A stretch of 64,000 bases of DNA, from assembly GCA_903832055.1 (NCBI GenBank), contig CAILAC010000013.1, positions 426,676 to 490,675 on the forward strand. Direction: 5' to 3'. A program made the translations under genes and the position numbers. Under the pieces are notes generated by a model. The model saw only the letters and a list, made by a program, of their open reading frames with translations, was not told where the DNA came from and did no database searches. Of this stretch, positions 37,924 to 47,221 are shown one piece after another. The DNA is from an uncultured Acidobacteriota bacterium (lineage in GTDB: Bacteria > Acidobacteriota > Terriglobia > Terriglobales > Acidobacteriaceae). Within the stretch, counting starts at the first letter, position 1; the number at the start of each line of letters is the position of its first letter.

Positions 37924-38799
37924 TCAGCGCAGCGACTGACTCAACTGTTGCGCCGCCGACAGCAAATGCGGTAAAAACCGGCTTTCGATCTCTTCAACCG
38001 GCATGCGCTGCGCCTGCGTGCCCACATTCATGGCAGCGACAACAATGTCTCCTGCCTTTACTGGCACCGCCACCGAACGAAGACCGTCTTCAAGTTCCTG
38101 GTCCACAATCGCGTAACCACTTCTCTCAACGTCTTCAAGAACCTTCCGCAGCTTGCTCACCGACACAATCGTGCGCGATGTATGACGTTGCAGCGTCACC
38201 CGCCGCAGATAGTCCTCCAGCTCACCCTCTGGCAAATGAGCCAGCAACACCCTGCCCATTGAAGTGCAATAAGCCGGCAATCTGCTCCCAATCACCAGGT
38301 CCACCGTCATAATCCGCGAAACATGCGCCCGCGCCACATACAGCAAATCATCGTTATCCAATGTCGCTACCGAGCACGATTCATAAAGCACGCCGCTCAG
38401 CTTTTCTAGAATGGGTTGGGCAGCTTTGGGCAAGCTACTCGAAGAAGTATAGGCATGGCTAAGAGTCAGTACGCGCGCCCCGAGAGAGAAATACTTTCCG
38501 TCCGCAACCTCCACAAATCCCAACTGGTTGAGCGTATACAGACACCGCCGCACCGCAGCTCGCGACAACCCAGTCTTCATGCTGATCTGGGCAGAGGACA
38601 AGCGCGGGCTGGTGCGTGTAAACGCCTGCATCACGCTCAACCCACGCGCCAGCGAAGTCATAAAGTCAGGGTCGCTCTTCAAGTCAGCCGCTGCGCCGAC
38701 CTTTTCGCCTTCCAAAATCCCCTCTCTCATAGCCGCTCCGTCGCCTTCCATCGTAGGATTCTTATTTTCAATCAGCACTTCCAACTCTTGCCTTGACAA
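37924..38799 (-). CDS. IclR-family transcriptional regulator of the aromatic cluster
   Basis: 291 residues: an unstructured N-terminal ~45, a winged HTH (MTSLARGLSVMQAF, LSSAQISMKTGLSRAAVRRCLYTL), then the ligand-binding domain (SCSVATLDNDDLLYVARA, LPAYCTSMGRVLLA, GYAIVDQELEDGLRSVAVPV). The LPAYCTSMGR block is the one seen in PcaR/PobR/CatR regulators of the beta-ketoadipate pathway. It is transcribed away from pcaF, and the 169-bp gap holds tandem operator-like sites matching those before the first pathway gene. Likely an autoregulated controller that responds to a pathway intermediate. Confidence 0.92.
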   Translation of the reverse strand: MSRQELEVLIENKNPTMEGDGAAMREGILEGEKVGAAADLKSDPDFMTSLARGLSVMQAFTRTSPRLSSAQISMKTGLSRAAVRRCLYTLNQLGFVEVADGKYFSLGARVLTLSHAYTSSSSLPKAAQPILEKLSGVLYESCSVATLDNDDLLYVARAHVSRIMTVDLVIGSRLPAYCTSMGRVLLAHLPEGELEDYLRRVTLQRHTSRTIVSVSKLRKVLEDVERSGYAIVDQELEDGLRSVAVPVKAGDIVVAAMNVGTQAQRMPVEEIESRFLPHLLSAAQQLSQSLR

Positions 38800-38833
38800 T
38801 CCCTACGCCCCTTTCTTACCCTTCGCAAGTACA

Positions 38834-38867
38834 GTTCGATATGCGGACACTTGAACGATAATCGCAC
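38834..38867. promoter_or_regulatory. Tandem operator sites between iclR and pcaF
   Basis: GTTCGATATGCGGAC (38834-38848) and GAACGATAATCGCAC (38853-38867), start-to-start distance 19 bp. The second copy matches the perfect palindrome at 25214-25228 in 12 of 15 positions. The site is about 35 bp from the regulator start and 100 bp from pcaF, suited to controlling both. Confidence 0.65.
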
Positions 38868-38968
38868 AAAAGAAGGCCGTCAATCCCTGTCGAAAATCTC
38901 TCCGCCGCCAAGCTTTACTCATCAATGACTACCGTTCTCGATACCACTCTTCAGGGCAGGAATTGGAC

Positions 38969-40174
38969 ATGCTGGAAGCATTGATTTGCGACGCAGTTCG
39001 CACACCGTTTGGCCGTTACGCAGGCGCGCTCGCCGGGATTCGAGCTGACGATCTCGCTGCCATCCCCATCCAGGCCCTCATGCAGCGGCACCCTCAGGCT
39101 GACTGGCACGCGGTCGACGACGTGATCCTCGGCTGCGCCAACCAGGCCGGCGAAGATAACCGCAACGTCGCCCGCATGGCGCTTCTGCTCGCAGGCCTGC
39201 CGGTTGAAGTTCCCGGCACTACTGTCAATCGTCTCTGCGGCTCAAGCATGGATGCAATCGCCATCGCCGCGCGCGCAATTCGCAGCGGCGAAAACGACTT
39301 CATCATCGCCGGTGGAGTCGAAAACATGACCCGTGCGCCCTTCGTCATGGGCAAAGCTGACGCTGCATATTCAAGAACGGCCAAGCTCGAAGACACCACC
39401 ATGGGCTGGCGTTTCATCAATCCAATGATGAAGTCCAACCACGGAGTGGACACCATGCCCGAGACGGCTGAAAACGTCGCTGCCGAGTTCAACATCTCTC
39501 GCCACGACCAGGACGCATTTGCCCACCGCAGCCAGCAACGCTGCGCCATCGCATCGCAAGCCGGCTTCTTCCAAAACGAAATCATTCCCGTCTCCATCTC
39601 GCAAAAGAAGGGGCCTCCCACCGAGGTCTTGACCGACGAACATCCCCGCCCCGACACATCCCTCGAAGCCCTCGCAAAGCTCAAGCCCGTAGTCCGCCCC
39701 GATGGCACAGTCACCGCCGGCAACGCCTCTGGCATCAACGATGGCGCAGCCGCACTCCTCATTGCCTCCCCGGCTGCGGCCCAGCTCCATCATCTGAAAC
39801 CTCGCGCCCGCATCATCGCCTCTGCCACCGTTGGCGTTGCCCCACGCATCATGGGTATTGGCCCTGTCCCTGCTATTCAAAAAGCGCTGCGCCTTGCCAA
39901 CCTGACCTTGCAGCAAATCGACGTGATTGAACTCAACGAAGCCTTCGCAGCCCAGGCTCTAGCCGTCCTCCGCAGTCTCGGCCTGCCCGATGACGCAGCC
40001 CACGTCAATCCCAACGGAGGCGCAATCGCCATCGGACATCCCCTCGGCGCAAGCGGTGCTCGCCTGGTCGCCACCGCCCTCAATCAATTGGAAAAAACAA
40101 GCGGCCGTTACGCCCTTTGCAGCATGTGCATCGGCGTCGGCCAGGGCATCGCCATCATCATCGAGAGAATCTGA
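38969..40174 (+). CDS. pcaF: 3-oxoadipyl-CoA thiolase
   Basis: Splits 3-oxoadipyl-CoA into succinyl-CoA and acetyl-CoA, the last step of the pathway. About 401 residues from the ATG at 38969 (AGGA, 7-nt spacing), the standard length of PcaF. Active-site Cys in [11 protein letters not shown], the His in [11 protein letters not shown], and the second Cys in [10 protein letters not shown]. The [12 protein letters not shown] block is complete. It is the first gene of a rightward group with the importer. Confidence 0.95.
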   Translation: MLEALICDAVRTPFGRYAGALAGIRADDLAAIPIQALMQRHPQADWHAVDDVILGCANQAGEDNRNVARMALLLAGLPVEVPGTTVNRLCGSSMDAIAIAARAIRSGENDFIIAGGVENMTRAPFVMGKADAAYSRTAKLEDTTMGWRFINPMMKSNHGVDTMPETAENVAAEFNISRHDQDAFAHRSQQRCAIASQAGFFQNEIIPVSISQKKGPPTEVLTDEHPRPDTSLEALAKLKPVVRPDGTVTAGNASGINDGAAALLIASPAAAQLHHLKPRARIIASATVGVAPRIMGIGPVPAIQKALRLANLTLQQIDVIELNEAFAAQALAVLRSLGLPDDAAHVNPNGGAIAIGHPLGASGARLVATALNQLEKTSGRYALCSMCIGVGQGIAIIIERI

Positions 40175-40235
40175 TCAATGAACGCAGATAAACCTGAGCC
40201 GTAGAACGAAGCGCTCACATTGGTGGAAAGAAAAA

Positions 40236-41660
40236 ATGGTTTCGCAAGCCCCGACAATTCCTGACGCAGACCCTGATGCACCGATCGGCGCGCGCCTGGA
40301 CCTTCCCCTCAACGTCCAGGTCTTCCTCAACGACCGCCCCATGGCCCGCACGCAATGGATGATCCTCGCAATTTGCTTCCTGGTCCTCATTGCCGATGGA
40401 TTTCACACCGCCGCCATGGCCTTTGTCGCGCCAGCCCTCACTCTGGAACTGTCCATCTCCAAAATCGCCCTCGGCCCCGTCATGGCCGCCGCGCTCGTCG
40501 GCCTCGGATTCGGCGCACTCGTCGCCGGACCGCTCGCTGACCGCTTCGGACGCAAACGTGTTCTCATCGCCTCAGTCGTTATCTGCAGCCTGGGCAGCAT
40601 CGTTACTGCTTCGGCCACCGGCCTCACAACACTCGTCGTCTATCGGTTAATCACGGGTTTCGGCATCGGTGCGGCCATGCCCAACTGCACCACCCTCGCC
40701 TCTGAATTCGTACCCGCCAAAAGACGCGCCTTCCTGCTCAATCTCATGTTCTGCGGCTTTTCTCTCGGTGCCTCGACCGGCGGCTTTCTCGCTGCATGGC
40801 TGGTCCCTCATTTTGGCTGGCAAAGCGTCTTCCTGATCGGCGGCGCAGCCCCGCTTTGCCTCGCTGCTTTCATGATCCGAATGCCTGAATCAATAAGCTT
40901 CATGGTCGTTCAGCACTATCCAGACAAGAAAATACGCGCCGCCCTCGCCGAACTCGCAGGGCGAGATGCTCATGCCCAGTCCCATATCGCCGCAGCCAAC
41001 AGCTTCAAACTCAACGAGGCAAATACACATCAGCAGAAATCCCCATGGAAAGTCATGTTTGAGCCCCGCTTCCGGGCCGGCACCTTCATGCTCTGGATTA
41101 CTTATTTCATGGGCCTCGTCCTCTACTACCTGATCACCAGTTGGATGCCAACCCTCGTCCGCGGAGTCGGCTACTCCGTCAGCCGGGCCGCCGTCGCAAC
41201 TGCCCTCTTTCCCCTCGGAGGCACCATCGGCGCGCTCATCTGCGGCTGGCTCATGGGCCGTGTCAATGCCACCCGCGTCGTCGGCGCGGTATATTTCCTC
41301 ACCGCCCTGCTACTCCTCGTCCTCGCCCGTTCCACCAACAGCTTTAACTCGCTGATGATCATGACATTCCTCACCGGCCTCGCCATGAATGGCGCACAGA
41401 CATCCATGCCCACGCTCGCCGCAACCTCCTATCCAACCTACGGACGAGCCTCAGGCGTCTCATGGATGCTCGCCGCCGGACGCATCGGCGGCATCATCGG
41501 TGCCTTTGGCGGAGGCATTCTCCTCCAGGTGGGCTTTTCCATGACCCAGATCATCTCCTGGCTCTCCGTCACCGCCTTCCTCGCAGCATTCGCACTCCTC
41601 TACAAAGACCATGCAAACCACCAAATCCAGCTCAAATCCCCCACCGATCTGCCCATCTGA
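40236..41660 (+). CDS. pcaK: MFS transporter for aromatic acids (PcaK/AAHS type)
   Basis: Inner-membrane proton symporter for 4-hydroxybenzoate, protocatechuate or hydroxycinnamates. 474 residues with twelve hydrophobic segments and the loop motif GPLADRFGRKR between helices 2 and 3. The long cytoplasmic N-terminus (about 45 residues before the first helix), the DG in ADGFHTAAM of helix 1 and the central loop are typical of the aromatic-acid/H+ symporter family. Position after pcaF supports an aromatic substrate; which acid cannot be read from the sequence. Confidence 0.9.
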   Translation: MVSQAPTIPDADPDAPIGARLDLPLNVQVFLNDRPMARTQWMILAICFLVLIADGFHTAAMAFVAPALTLELSISKIALGPVMAAALVGLGFGALVAGPLADRFGRKRVLIASVVICSLGSIVTASATGLTTLVVYRLITGFGIGAAMPNCTTLASEFVPAKRRAFLLNLMFCGFSLGASTGGFLAAWLVPHFGWQSVFLIGGAAPLCLAAFMIRMPESISFMVVQHYPDKKIRAALAELAGRDAHAQSHIAAANSFKLNEANTHQQKSPWKVMFEPRFRAGTFMLWITYFMGLVLYYLITSWMPTLVRGVGYSVSRAAVATALFPLGGTIGALICGWLMGRVNATRVVGAVYFLTALLLLVLARSTNSFNSLMIMTFLTGLAMNGAQTSMPTLAATSYPTYGRASGVSWMLAAGRIGGIIGAFGGGILLQVGFSMTQIISWLSVTAFLAAFALLYKDHANHQIQLKSPTDLPI

Positions 41661-41688
41661 ATCTCAACGCCAGGAGGAGACACAGAAC

Positions 41689-42156
41689 GTGTCCAGCTCA
41701 GAAAATCTCAACCTTGCCTTCGCTTTCACCGTTGTTGGCGCTTTGGCTCCCACCGTCGAGCTCGGCCCCGGCCCACGCGGCATCCGTCGCATGGTGCCCA
41801 TTCTTTCCGGCTCTTTTGAAGGCCCAGACATCCGCGGCACTCTGCTACCCGGTGGCATCGATTGGCAGATCGCCCGCCCCGACGGTATCACCGAAATCGA
41901 AGCGCACTATTCCCTGCAAACCGACGATGGCGCACTCATTCGAGTCATCAATCGCGGATTTCGCCACGGCCCACCAGAAGTGATGCAGCGCCTCGCCAAT
42001 GGCGAAGCCGTCAACCCCGCTGAATACTACTTTCGCGCCGCCCCCAGCTTTGAAGCGCCAGCAGGCCGCTACGATTGGCTCAACCGCCACCTCTTCATCT
42101 CCACCGGAGAAAGATTGAGCAACGCCGTCACCCTGCGCTTCTATCAGGTTCTCTAG
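41689..42156 (+). CDS. DUF3237 family protein
   Basis: About 155 residues from a GTG at 41689, chosen for the AGGAGGA 10 nt upstream; the frame is open further left but inside the transporter gene. The sequence carries the DUF3237 pattern: LGPGPRGIRRMVPILSGSFEGP, GTLLPGGIDWQI, ITEIEAHYSLQTDDGALI, and RYDWLNRHLFISTGER near the end. Family members are beta-barrel proteins of unknown function. Being last in the pcaF-pcaK group, it may act on an aromatic pathway metabolite, but there is no direct evidence. Confidence 0.85.
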   Translation: MSSSENLNLAFAFTVVGALAPTVELGPGPRGIRRMVPILSGSFEGPDIRGTLLPGGIDWQIARPDGITEIEAHYSLQTDDGALIRVINRGFRHGPPEVMQRLANGEAVNPAEYYFRAAPSFEAPAGRYDWLNRHLFISTGERLSNAVTLRFYQVL

Positions 42157-42165
42157 CCACTCCGT

Positions 42166-43707
42166 TCACTTCTTATCCGGCGCGGCAGCCACCGGCAAAG
42201 CCCTCACATGCAGCACAACCCGACGATACGAAGTAAGCCGAGGCGTCCCCTCATCCGTCACTTCAAGAATGATGTGCGCCACCCCATCTCCCCGGCACGG
42301 AAGAATGCCCGGCAGCCACGGCTCACGGCAAGACGAGTTGACCATCACCTGCGCCTTCGGTTCCGTTGCACCAACAAGCGTCACATCGGCGCCGTGCGCC
42401 CCCGTCAGCCCCGCTTCTTCGTAAATCCACCACTTGTAGTGCAGCGTCTGCCCATCCGGGTCTTTGCTGCCCGCCGAGTCCAGCGTAACGGTCTGCTTCG
42501 GGTCCACCGTCAGCTCCACCGGAGCAGTTCCAGCCTCCCCATTCACCACCAGTTCAGGATTGTGGTTCGCATGGGCAAAGTCCTTGATTGTCCAATCCAT
42601 CCGAGCAGCAAAGTCATTCTGATACGCCTCACGCCACCTCCAGATCGTCGCCATATCTGAAACATGTTCCTTCCCATCCACACCGACCACCCGGTCCTGC
42701 GAAGTAGCCCGCGTAAACTCATCCCCACCCTGCGTCCAGATCGCGTGCGGCTCGCCATAAGGCTGCCGATAAAAATACCGCCCGCCCCAGCCTCCCCAGT
42801 CCGGCCGCCGGTATGAGTTCAACCCGTTGTCCGTCAGGCCCAGGTACGACGGCGTATCCCCCTCCATAATGAACAAAAACCGCGGATACATCTTCCCCAG
42901 CGGCCCCTTGTCGCGAATGTTCGTCTGAAGCCACTCATTCGTTACCAGGCTCGTATCCGCACCCTCCCCATTCCGGTAAAAAAGGTCTCCGCTGATCCCC
43001 GTCCAGGTCGCCGTATAGTATTCCTCCCCATTCGCTGGGCTCGGCTTCACCACGTAAAACAGTGTCGGAAACTCCCGCCGAATCCACGGCCCGGCATCGT
43101 CCTGATCAGAAATCGAAGAAACCCGCAGCCGCGAAACCAGTCGCTCCGTCTCAGCCGCCGAATGCGTCGCACGCAAGTCCATCAAGGTCTGCGCCAGCGT
43201 ATTCACTCCACCCCAAAGACAAATCCACAGCGGGCGAGAGTCTTCCCGCTCGATCGCCTTCACAAGCGCAGTGGACCCAGCGGAAGCCTTCCCCTCCCCC
43301 GTAGCAGCCATGCCATACGCAGGCTGCCCGGCAAATACCCGCTTGTCCAGTTCCTCGGCTTCAGGCCAGCCCTTCGCGTGCAGCATCAGGTTCGGCCTCA
43401 CCTGCCCAAATACCTTCACAATCGCGTGCATCGTCTCAGGGTGCGTCGCCGTCTTCTGCCACGTCGAAGTCGATGCAATCATCGCCTCCAGATCAAGCTG
43501 ATTCGAATACAACAGCAGCCGCACAAACGACATCTGGTCATCCGGCTCATTGCCAATGTCGCTGATGATCACTACGCGCGGATGACCGCTGAAGCTCTCC
43601 GGTGCCGGAGCCTGCGCAGGCACCTGAGCCGCAACAGCCACCCCCGCGATCAGCGCAATTCCCACGCCAATCAAGGCCCGCCATTCACCTTTTAACTTCG
43701 CATCCAT
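42166..43707 (-). CDS. Secreted DUF1593 (nucleoside-hydrolase-like) protein
   Basis: About 513 residues from the ATG at 43707, selected for the GGAGG 8 nt before it and the signal peptide (GVGIALIAGVAVAAQ). The N-terminal 300 residues carry DIGNEPDDQMSFVRLLLYS, the Asp cluster that binds calcium in nucleoside hydrolases, and fit DUF1593. The last ~100 residues (LTVDPKQTVTLDSAGSKDPDG, YKWWIYEEAG) form an Ig-like C-terminal domain. Relatives are found in plant-polysaccharide degraders and probably cleave glycosidic bonds outside the cell. It is divergent from the sugar operon. Confidence 0.87.
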   Translation of the reverse strand: MDAKLKGEWRALIGVGIALIAGVAVAAQVPAQAPAPESFSGHPRVVIISDIGNEPDDQMSFVRLLLYSNQLDLEAMIASTSTWQKTATHPETMHAIVKVFGQVRPNLMLHAKGWPEAEELDKRVFAGQPAYGMAATGEGKASAGSTALVKAIEREDSRPLWICLWGGVNTLAQTLMDLRATHSAAETERLVSRLRVSSISDQDDAGPWIRREFPTLFYVVKPSPANGEEYYTATWTGISGDLFYRNGEGADTSLVTNEWLQTNIRDKGPLGKMYPRFLFIMEGDTPSYLGLTDNGLNSYRRPDWGGWGGRYFYRQPYGEPHAIWTQGGDEFTRATSQDRVVGVDGKEHVSDMATIWRWREAYQNDFAARMDWTIKDFAHANHNPELVVNGEAGTAPVELTVDPKQTVTLDSAGSKDPDGQTLHYKWWIYEEAGLTGAHGADVTLVGATEPKAQVMVNSSCREPWLPGILPCRGDGVAHIILEVTDEGTPRLTSYRRVVLHVRALPVAAAPDKK

Positions 43708-43791
43708 ACGCATTCCCTCCTCCAGCATCGTTTCAAGTGCGCATTCACAATAACCGAACCAGCAATCATCCCTCAGTCCGCGCTTAAGCAT

Positions 43792-43820
43792 TTGACTTGG
43801 ATTCAGTTCTGATTGATAGT
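43792..43820 (+). promoter_or_regulatory. Candidate promoter of the sugar operon
   Basis: TTGACT (43792-43797) and GATAGT (43815-43820) with 17-bp spacing. The -10 is weak (four of six), as expected for a regulated promoter. It is about 65 bp upstream of the first transketolase gene. Confidence 0.45.
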
Positions 43821-43844
43821 AAGGATACAACATAATGCAGCATC

Positions 43845-43856
43845 GCATAAATATGC
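43845..43856. promoter_or_regulatory. Short inverted repeat downstream of the promoter
   Basis: GCATA-AA-TATGC between the candidate -10 and the start codon of the first sugar-operon gene. Its place would suit a repressor such as the SorC-type regulator encoded at the end of the operon. Confidence 0.3.
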
Positions 43857-43883
43857 ACTCAAGATTTGCTTTAGGAGTGAAGA

Positions 43884-44753
43884 ATGTTCGACTCGAATGC
43901 GCCTAAGCCTGCAAACCAAGTCAGCGACCAGGCTCACCGTCTCCGCCAATTGGCCAACGAGATCCGCTACAGCGCCATGACCATGACCAATCACTCCAAC
44001 CTGGGTCACACCGGCGGAGACCTCTCATCGTCTGACATTCTCGCCACCCTCTACCTCGGCGGCATCCTCAACGTGAACCCCGGCGAACCAGCCTGGCCCC
44101 AGCGCGACCGTTTCATCATGAGCAAGGGCCACTGCTCCGGCGCCTTCTACTCCACCCTCGCGTTCAAAGGATTCTTCCCCCGCGCCCAGCTCGCAACCTT
44201 CATGGATCCCCTATCCCTGCTTAACGGCCACCCTGACCGCAACAAGCTCCCCGGCATTGAAGCCAACACCGGCCCCCTCGGCCACGGCCTGCCCATCGCC
44301 GTCGGCTGCGCTCTGGCGGCCCGTATGCGCGGCGAATCCTGGCGCACCTTCGTCCTCACCGGCGATGGTGAACTCCAGGAAGGCTCAAATTGGGAAGCTG
44401 CCATGACCGCCCAGCACTACGGGCTCGATAACCTCACCGTCATCGTCGATCGCAACCGCATTCAGCAGGGCGACTTCACCGAAAACATCATCCGTATGGA
44501 CCCCCTCGCCCCCAAGTGGGCTGCCTTCGGCTTCGCCGTCGCCGAAGTTGACGGCCACGATCACGCCGCGCTCGTCGAACACTTCTCAAAGCTCCCTCTC
44601 GAAAAAGGTAAGCCCACCTGCATCATCGCCAACACCACCAAGGGCAAAGGCGTCTCTTTCGCAGAAAACAAGCCAGCCTGGCATCACGGCGTACCCACAA
44701 AAGAGCACCTGGCCCAGGCCGCCATCGAACTCGGAATCGAGGTAAAACAGTGA
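43884..44753 (+). CDS. Transketolase, N-terminal (TPP-binding) subunit
   Basis: One half of a split transketolase; moves a two-carbon unit between sugar phosphates using thiamine diphosphate. 289 residues with the cofactor region GDGELQEGSNWEAAM and NLTVIVDRNRIQQ, and the active-site His in GHTGGDLSSSDI. RBS TAGGAG, six bases before the ATG. It is followed by the second subunit with a 4-bp overlap. In a sugar operon with a kinase and isomerase it probably acts on the phosphorylated ketose; apulose 4-phosphate is the best guess. Confidence 0.93.
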   Translation: MFDSNAPKPANQVSDQAHRLRQLANEIRYSAMTMTNHSNLGHTGGDLSSSDILATLYLGGILNVNPGEPAWPQRDRFIMSKGHCSGAFYSTLAFKGFFPRAQLATFMDPLSLLNGHPDRNKLPGIEANTGPLGHGLPIAVGCALAARMRGESWRTFVLTGDGELQEGSNWEAAMTAQHYGLDNLTVIVDRNRIQQGDFTENIIRMDPLAPKWAAFGFAVAEVDGHDHAALVEHFSKLPLEKGKPTCIIANTTKGKGVSFAENKPAWHHGVPTKEHLAQAAIELGIEVKQ

Positions 44754-45724
44754 CCGCCATGCAGCCCCCCGCAACTGAGCCGGCTACAGCAAAACTCCAC
44801 GATTGCCGCGACGCCTACTCCCAGGCTCTTGAAGCGATGGCCGCAGCAGACCCCCGCGTCTGCGCCGTCGTCAACGACGCCGTCTCCTCGACCAAGCTCA
44901 AAAGCTTCAGCCAGAAGTTTCCAGATCGCTTCATTAACGTCGGCATCGCTGAGCAAAATCTCGTCGGCGTCGGCGCTGGTCTCGCCAACGGTGGCATGGT
45001 TCCCTTCGTCTGCGGCGCTTCCTGCTTCCTCACCGCCCGTGCCATGGAGCAGGTCAAAGTCGACCTCGGCTACTCCAAATCCAACGTCAAACTCTGCGGC
45101 ATGTCCTCAGGTATGGCCTACGGTGAACTCGGCCCCACCCACCACTCCATTGAAGATCTCGCCTGGACCCGCATCATCCCCAACCTCGCAGTCGTCGTCC
45201 CCGCAGATCCTCTTGAAACCGCCGCAGCCATGCACTATGCGCTCACCCACATCGGCCCCATCTTCCTCCGCATCAGCCGCATGCCCGTCCGCGCCATCCA
45301 TCCGGAGGGCTTCCAGTTCACCCTCGGTAAAGCGCCCGTCCTGCGCCAGGGAAACGACATCACCCTCATGGCCAACGGAGTGATGGTTTCCCGCGCGCTC
45401 GACGCCGCTGACTCCCTCGCCCTGCTCGGCATCCACGCCCGCGTCCTCAACATGAGCAGCATGAGCCCCATCGACGTCGATGCCGTCCTCGACGCCGCTC
45501 GCACCACCCGTGGCATCGTCACTGCCGAAGAAGCTCTCGCTGCCGGTGGCCTCGGCGGTGCAGTCGCCGAAATTCTCGCTGTCCATCATCCCGCGCCCAT
45601 GCGTATCCTTGGCGTGCCCGGTGTCTTCGCTCCCACCGGCTCAGCAGAATTTCTCCTGCAACACTTCGGCCTCACCGCGCAGGGAATTCACAACGCAGCG
45701 CTCGAACTCCTCGGGGAGAGATAG
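44750..45724 (+). CDS. Transketolase, C-terminal (pyrimidine-binding) subunit
   Basis: Second half of the split transketolase, 324 residues. The catalytic Glu that activates the cofactor is in NVGIAEQNLVGVGAG. ARAMEQVKVDLGYS and GPTHHSIEDLAW are conserved in the pyrimidine domain, and the C-terminal transketolase domain follows after about residue 200. The start is GTG at 44750, overlapping the previous stop. Split transketolases of this kind are common in pathways for unusual pentoses and in isoprenoid-like synthases; the operon favours the first. Confidence 0.92.
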   Translation: MTAMQPPATEPATAKLHDCRDAYSQALEAMAAADPRVCAVVNDAVSSTKLKSFSQKFPDRFINVGIAEQNLVGVGAGLANGGMVPFVCGASCFLTARAMEQVKVDLGYSKSNVKLCGMSSGMAYGELGPTHHSIEDLAWTRIIPNLAVVVPADPLETAAAMHYALTHIGPIFLRISRMPVRAIHPEGFQFTLGKAPVLRQGNDITLMANGVMVSRALDAADSLALLGIHARVLNMSSMSPIDVDAVLDAARTTRGIVTAEEALAAGGLGGAVAEILAVHHPAPMRILGVPGVFAPTGSAEFLLQHFGLTAQGIHNAALELLGER

Positions 45725-45727
45725 CCA

Positions 45728-47221
45728 ATGTCGTCCGGATTGATCCTGGCCATCGATCAAGGCACCACAAACACCAAGGCTCTTCTGGTGGGCCACTTCG
45801 GCACCCCTGTCTTCCGCGCCTCGGCCCCGGTTGCCCTCATTCAGCCGGAACTCGGCCACGTCGAGCAAGACCCGCTTCTTCTTTGGAACTCCGTTCAGCA
45901 AGTCATCGCCGAGTGCGTCCAATACGCCCATCTCTCCGGCGAATCCATCGAAGCCCTCGCCATCTCCAACCAACGCGAAACCGCCGTCGCCTGGAATGCG
46001 GAAACGGGTGATCCTGTTGCCAACGCCATCAGTTGGCAGTGCGGCCGCTCCGCTCAAATTTGCGAAAGGCTCCAGCCCCACTCAACCACCCTCCGCGAAA
46101 AGACTGGTCTGCCCCTCGCCACTCTCATCAGTGCAGGCAAATGGGCCTGGCTCCTTGAAAACAACCAACTCGCCCAATCCCTCGCCCAATCTGGAAATCT
46201 GCGCCTCGGCACCATCGACTCCTGGCTCATCCACAAGCTCACCGGCGGTCGCGTACATGCAACCGACCACTCCAACGCCTCGCGCACAGGTCTGCTGAAC
46301 CTCGACCAACTCACCTGGGACCAGGGCCTGCTCAATCTCTTCGGCATTCCCCTCGCATCACTCCCCGAAATCCGCCCTTCCTCAGGCTCTTTCGGCGAAA
46401 TCACCAGCATCCCCGGCCTCGACGGTGTTCCTATCCTCGCCGCCATCGGCGACTCCCACGCCGCCATGTGCGGCCACGGCAAATATGCCGCAGGAACAGT
46501 CAAAGCCACCTACGGCACCGGCTCCTCACTGATGGCCCTGACCCCTTCTCTCGCCCCTGACACACCAGCCCTCGCCCGCACCATTGCCTGGTCCATCGGC
46601 GACTCAGTCCAATTTGCGCTTGAAGGCAACATTGCCATGACCGGCTCTGCCGTGCAATGGGTCGGCGAATTCCTGCAATTTGCTCATCCCGTGCGCCAGG
46701 TCGTCGAACTCGCCGCCACCGTACCCCATGCCGACGGTGTCTATTTTGTACCCGCCATGGTCGGCCTCGGCGCGCCCCACTGGGACTCAGCAGCCCGTGG
46801 CTCCATCACCGGACTCGAGCGCACCCACACCTCCGCCCATCTTGCCCGCGCCGCTGTCGAAGCAATCGCCTATCAGGTAGCCGACGTCTTCTTTGCAATG
46901 GAAAACGCCAGCGGCGTAGCCTTTTCATCTCTCAACGCCGATGGCGGCGCCACCCGCAATGGCACCCTCATACAGTTCCAGGCAGACATCCTCGGTCGTC
47001 CCGTCCTGCGCTCTGCCAATGAAGAGCTCTCCGCAATCGGCGCAGCCTGGCTCGCCGGCCTCGCCCTCGGATGGTGGAGCGATCTTGAAGCCATCGCCAC
47101 CTTGCCTCTCCCCTCCGACCAGTTCACTCCCGCCATGGAACTCTCCGAGCGGCGTCGCCATTACGCCGGCTGGAAAGCCGCAGTCGCCCGAACCCTCCTC
47201 AAGCCGGAGGCTGGCGAATGA
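45728..47221 (+). CDS. FGGY-family carbohydrate kinase
   Basis: Phosphorylates a sugar or polyol with ATP. 497 residues with the first phosphate-binding loop AIDQGTTNTKALL, the glycerol-kinase-like block SNQRETAVAWN, a GDSHAAMCGHG block and the ATP-site DGGATRNGTLIQFQADI in the second domain. The sequence is nearest in style to glycerol kinase, but the neighbours argue for a ketose substrate such as apulose. RBS GGGGAGAG. The start lies 3 bp past the transketolase gene; its end overlaps the ABC ATPase gene by 4 bp. Confidence 0.9.
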   Translation: MSSGLILAIDQGTTNTKALLVGHFGTPVFRASAPVALIQPELGHVEQDPLLLWNSVQQVIAECVQYAHLSGESIEALAISNQRETAVAWNAETGDPVANAISWQCGRSAQICERLQPHSTTLREKTGLPLATLISAGKWAWLLENNQLAQSLAQSGNLRLGTIDSWLIHKLTGGRVHATDHSNASRTGLLNLDQLTWDQGLLNLFGIPLASLPEIRPSSGSFGEITSIPGLDGVPILAAIGDSHAAMCGHGKYAAGTVKATYGTGSSLMALTPSLAPDTPALARTIAWSIGDSVQFALEGNIAMTGSAVQWVGEFLQFAHPVRQVVELAATVPHADGVYFVPAMVGLGAPHWDSAARGSITGLERTHTSAHLARAAVEAIAYQVADVFFAMENASGVAFSSLNADGGATRNGTLIQFQADILGRPVLRSANEELSAIGAAWLAGLALGWWSDLEAIATLPLPSDQFTPAMELSERRRHYAGWKAAVARTLLKPEAGE

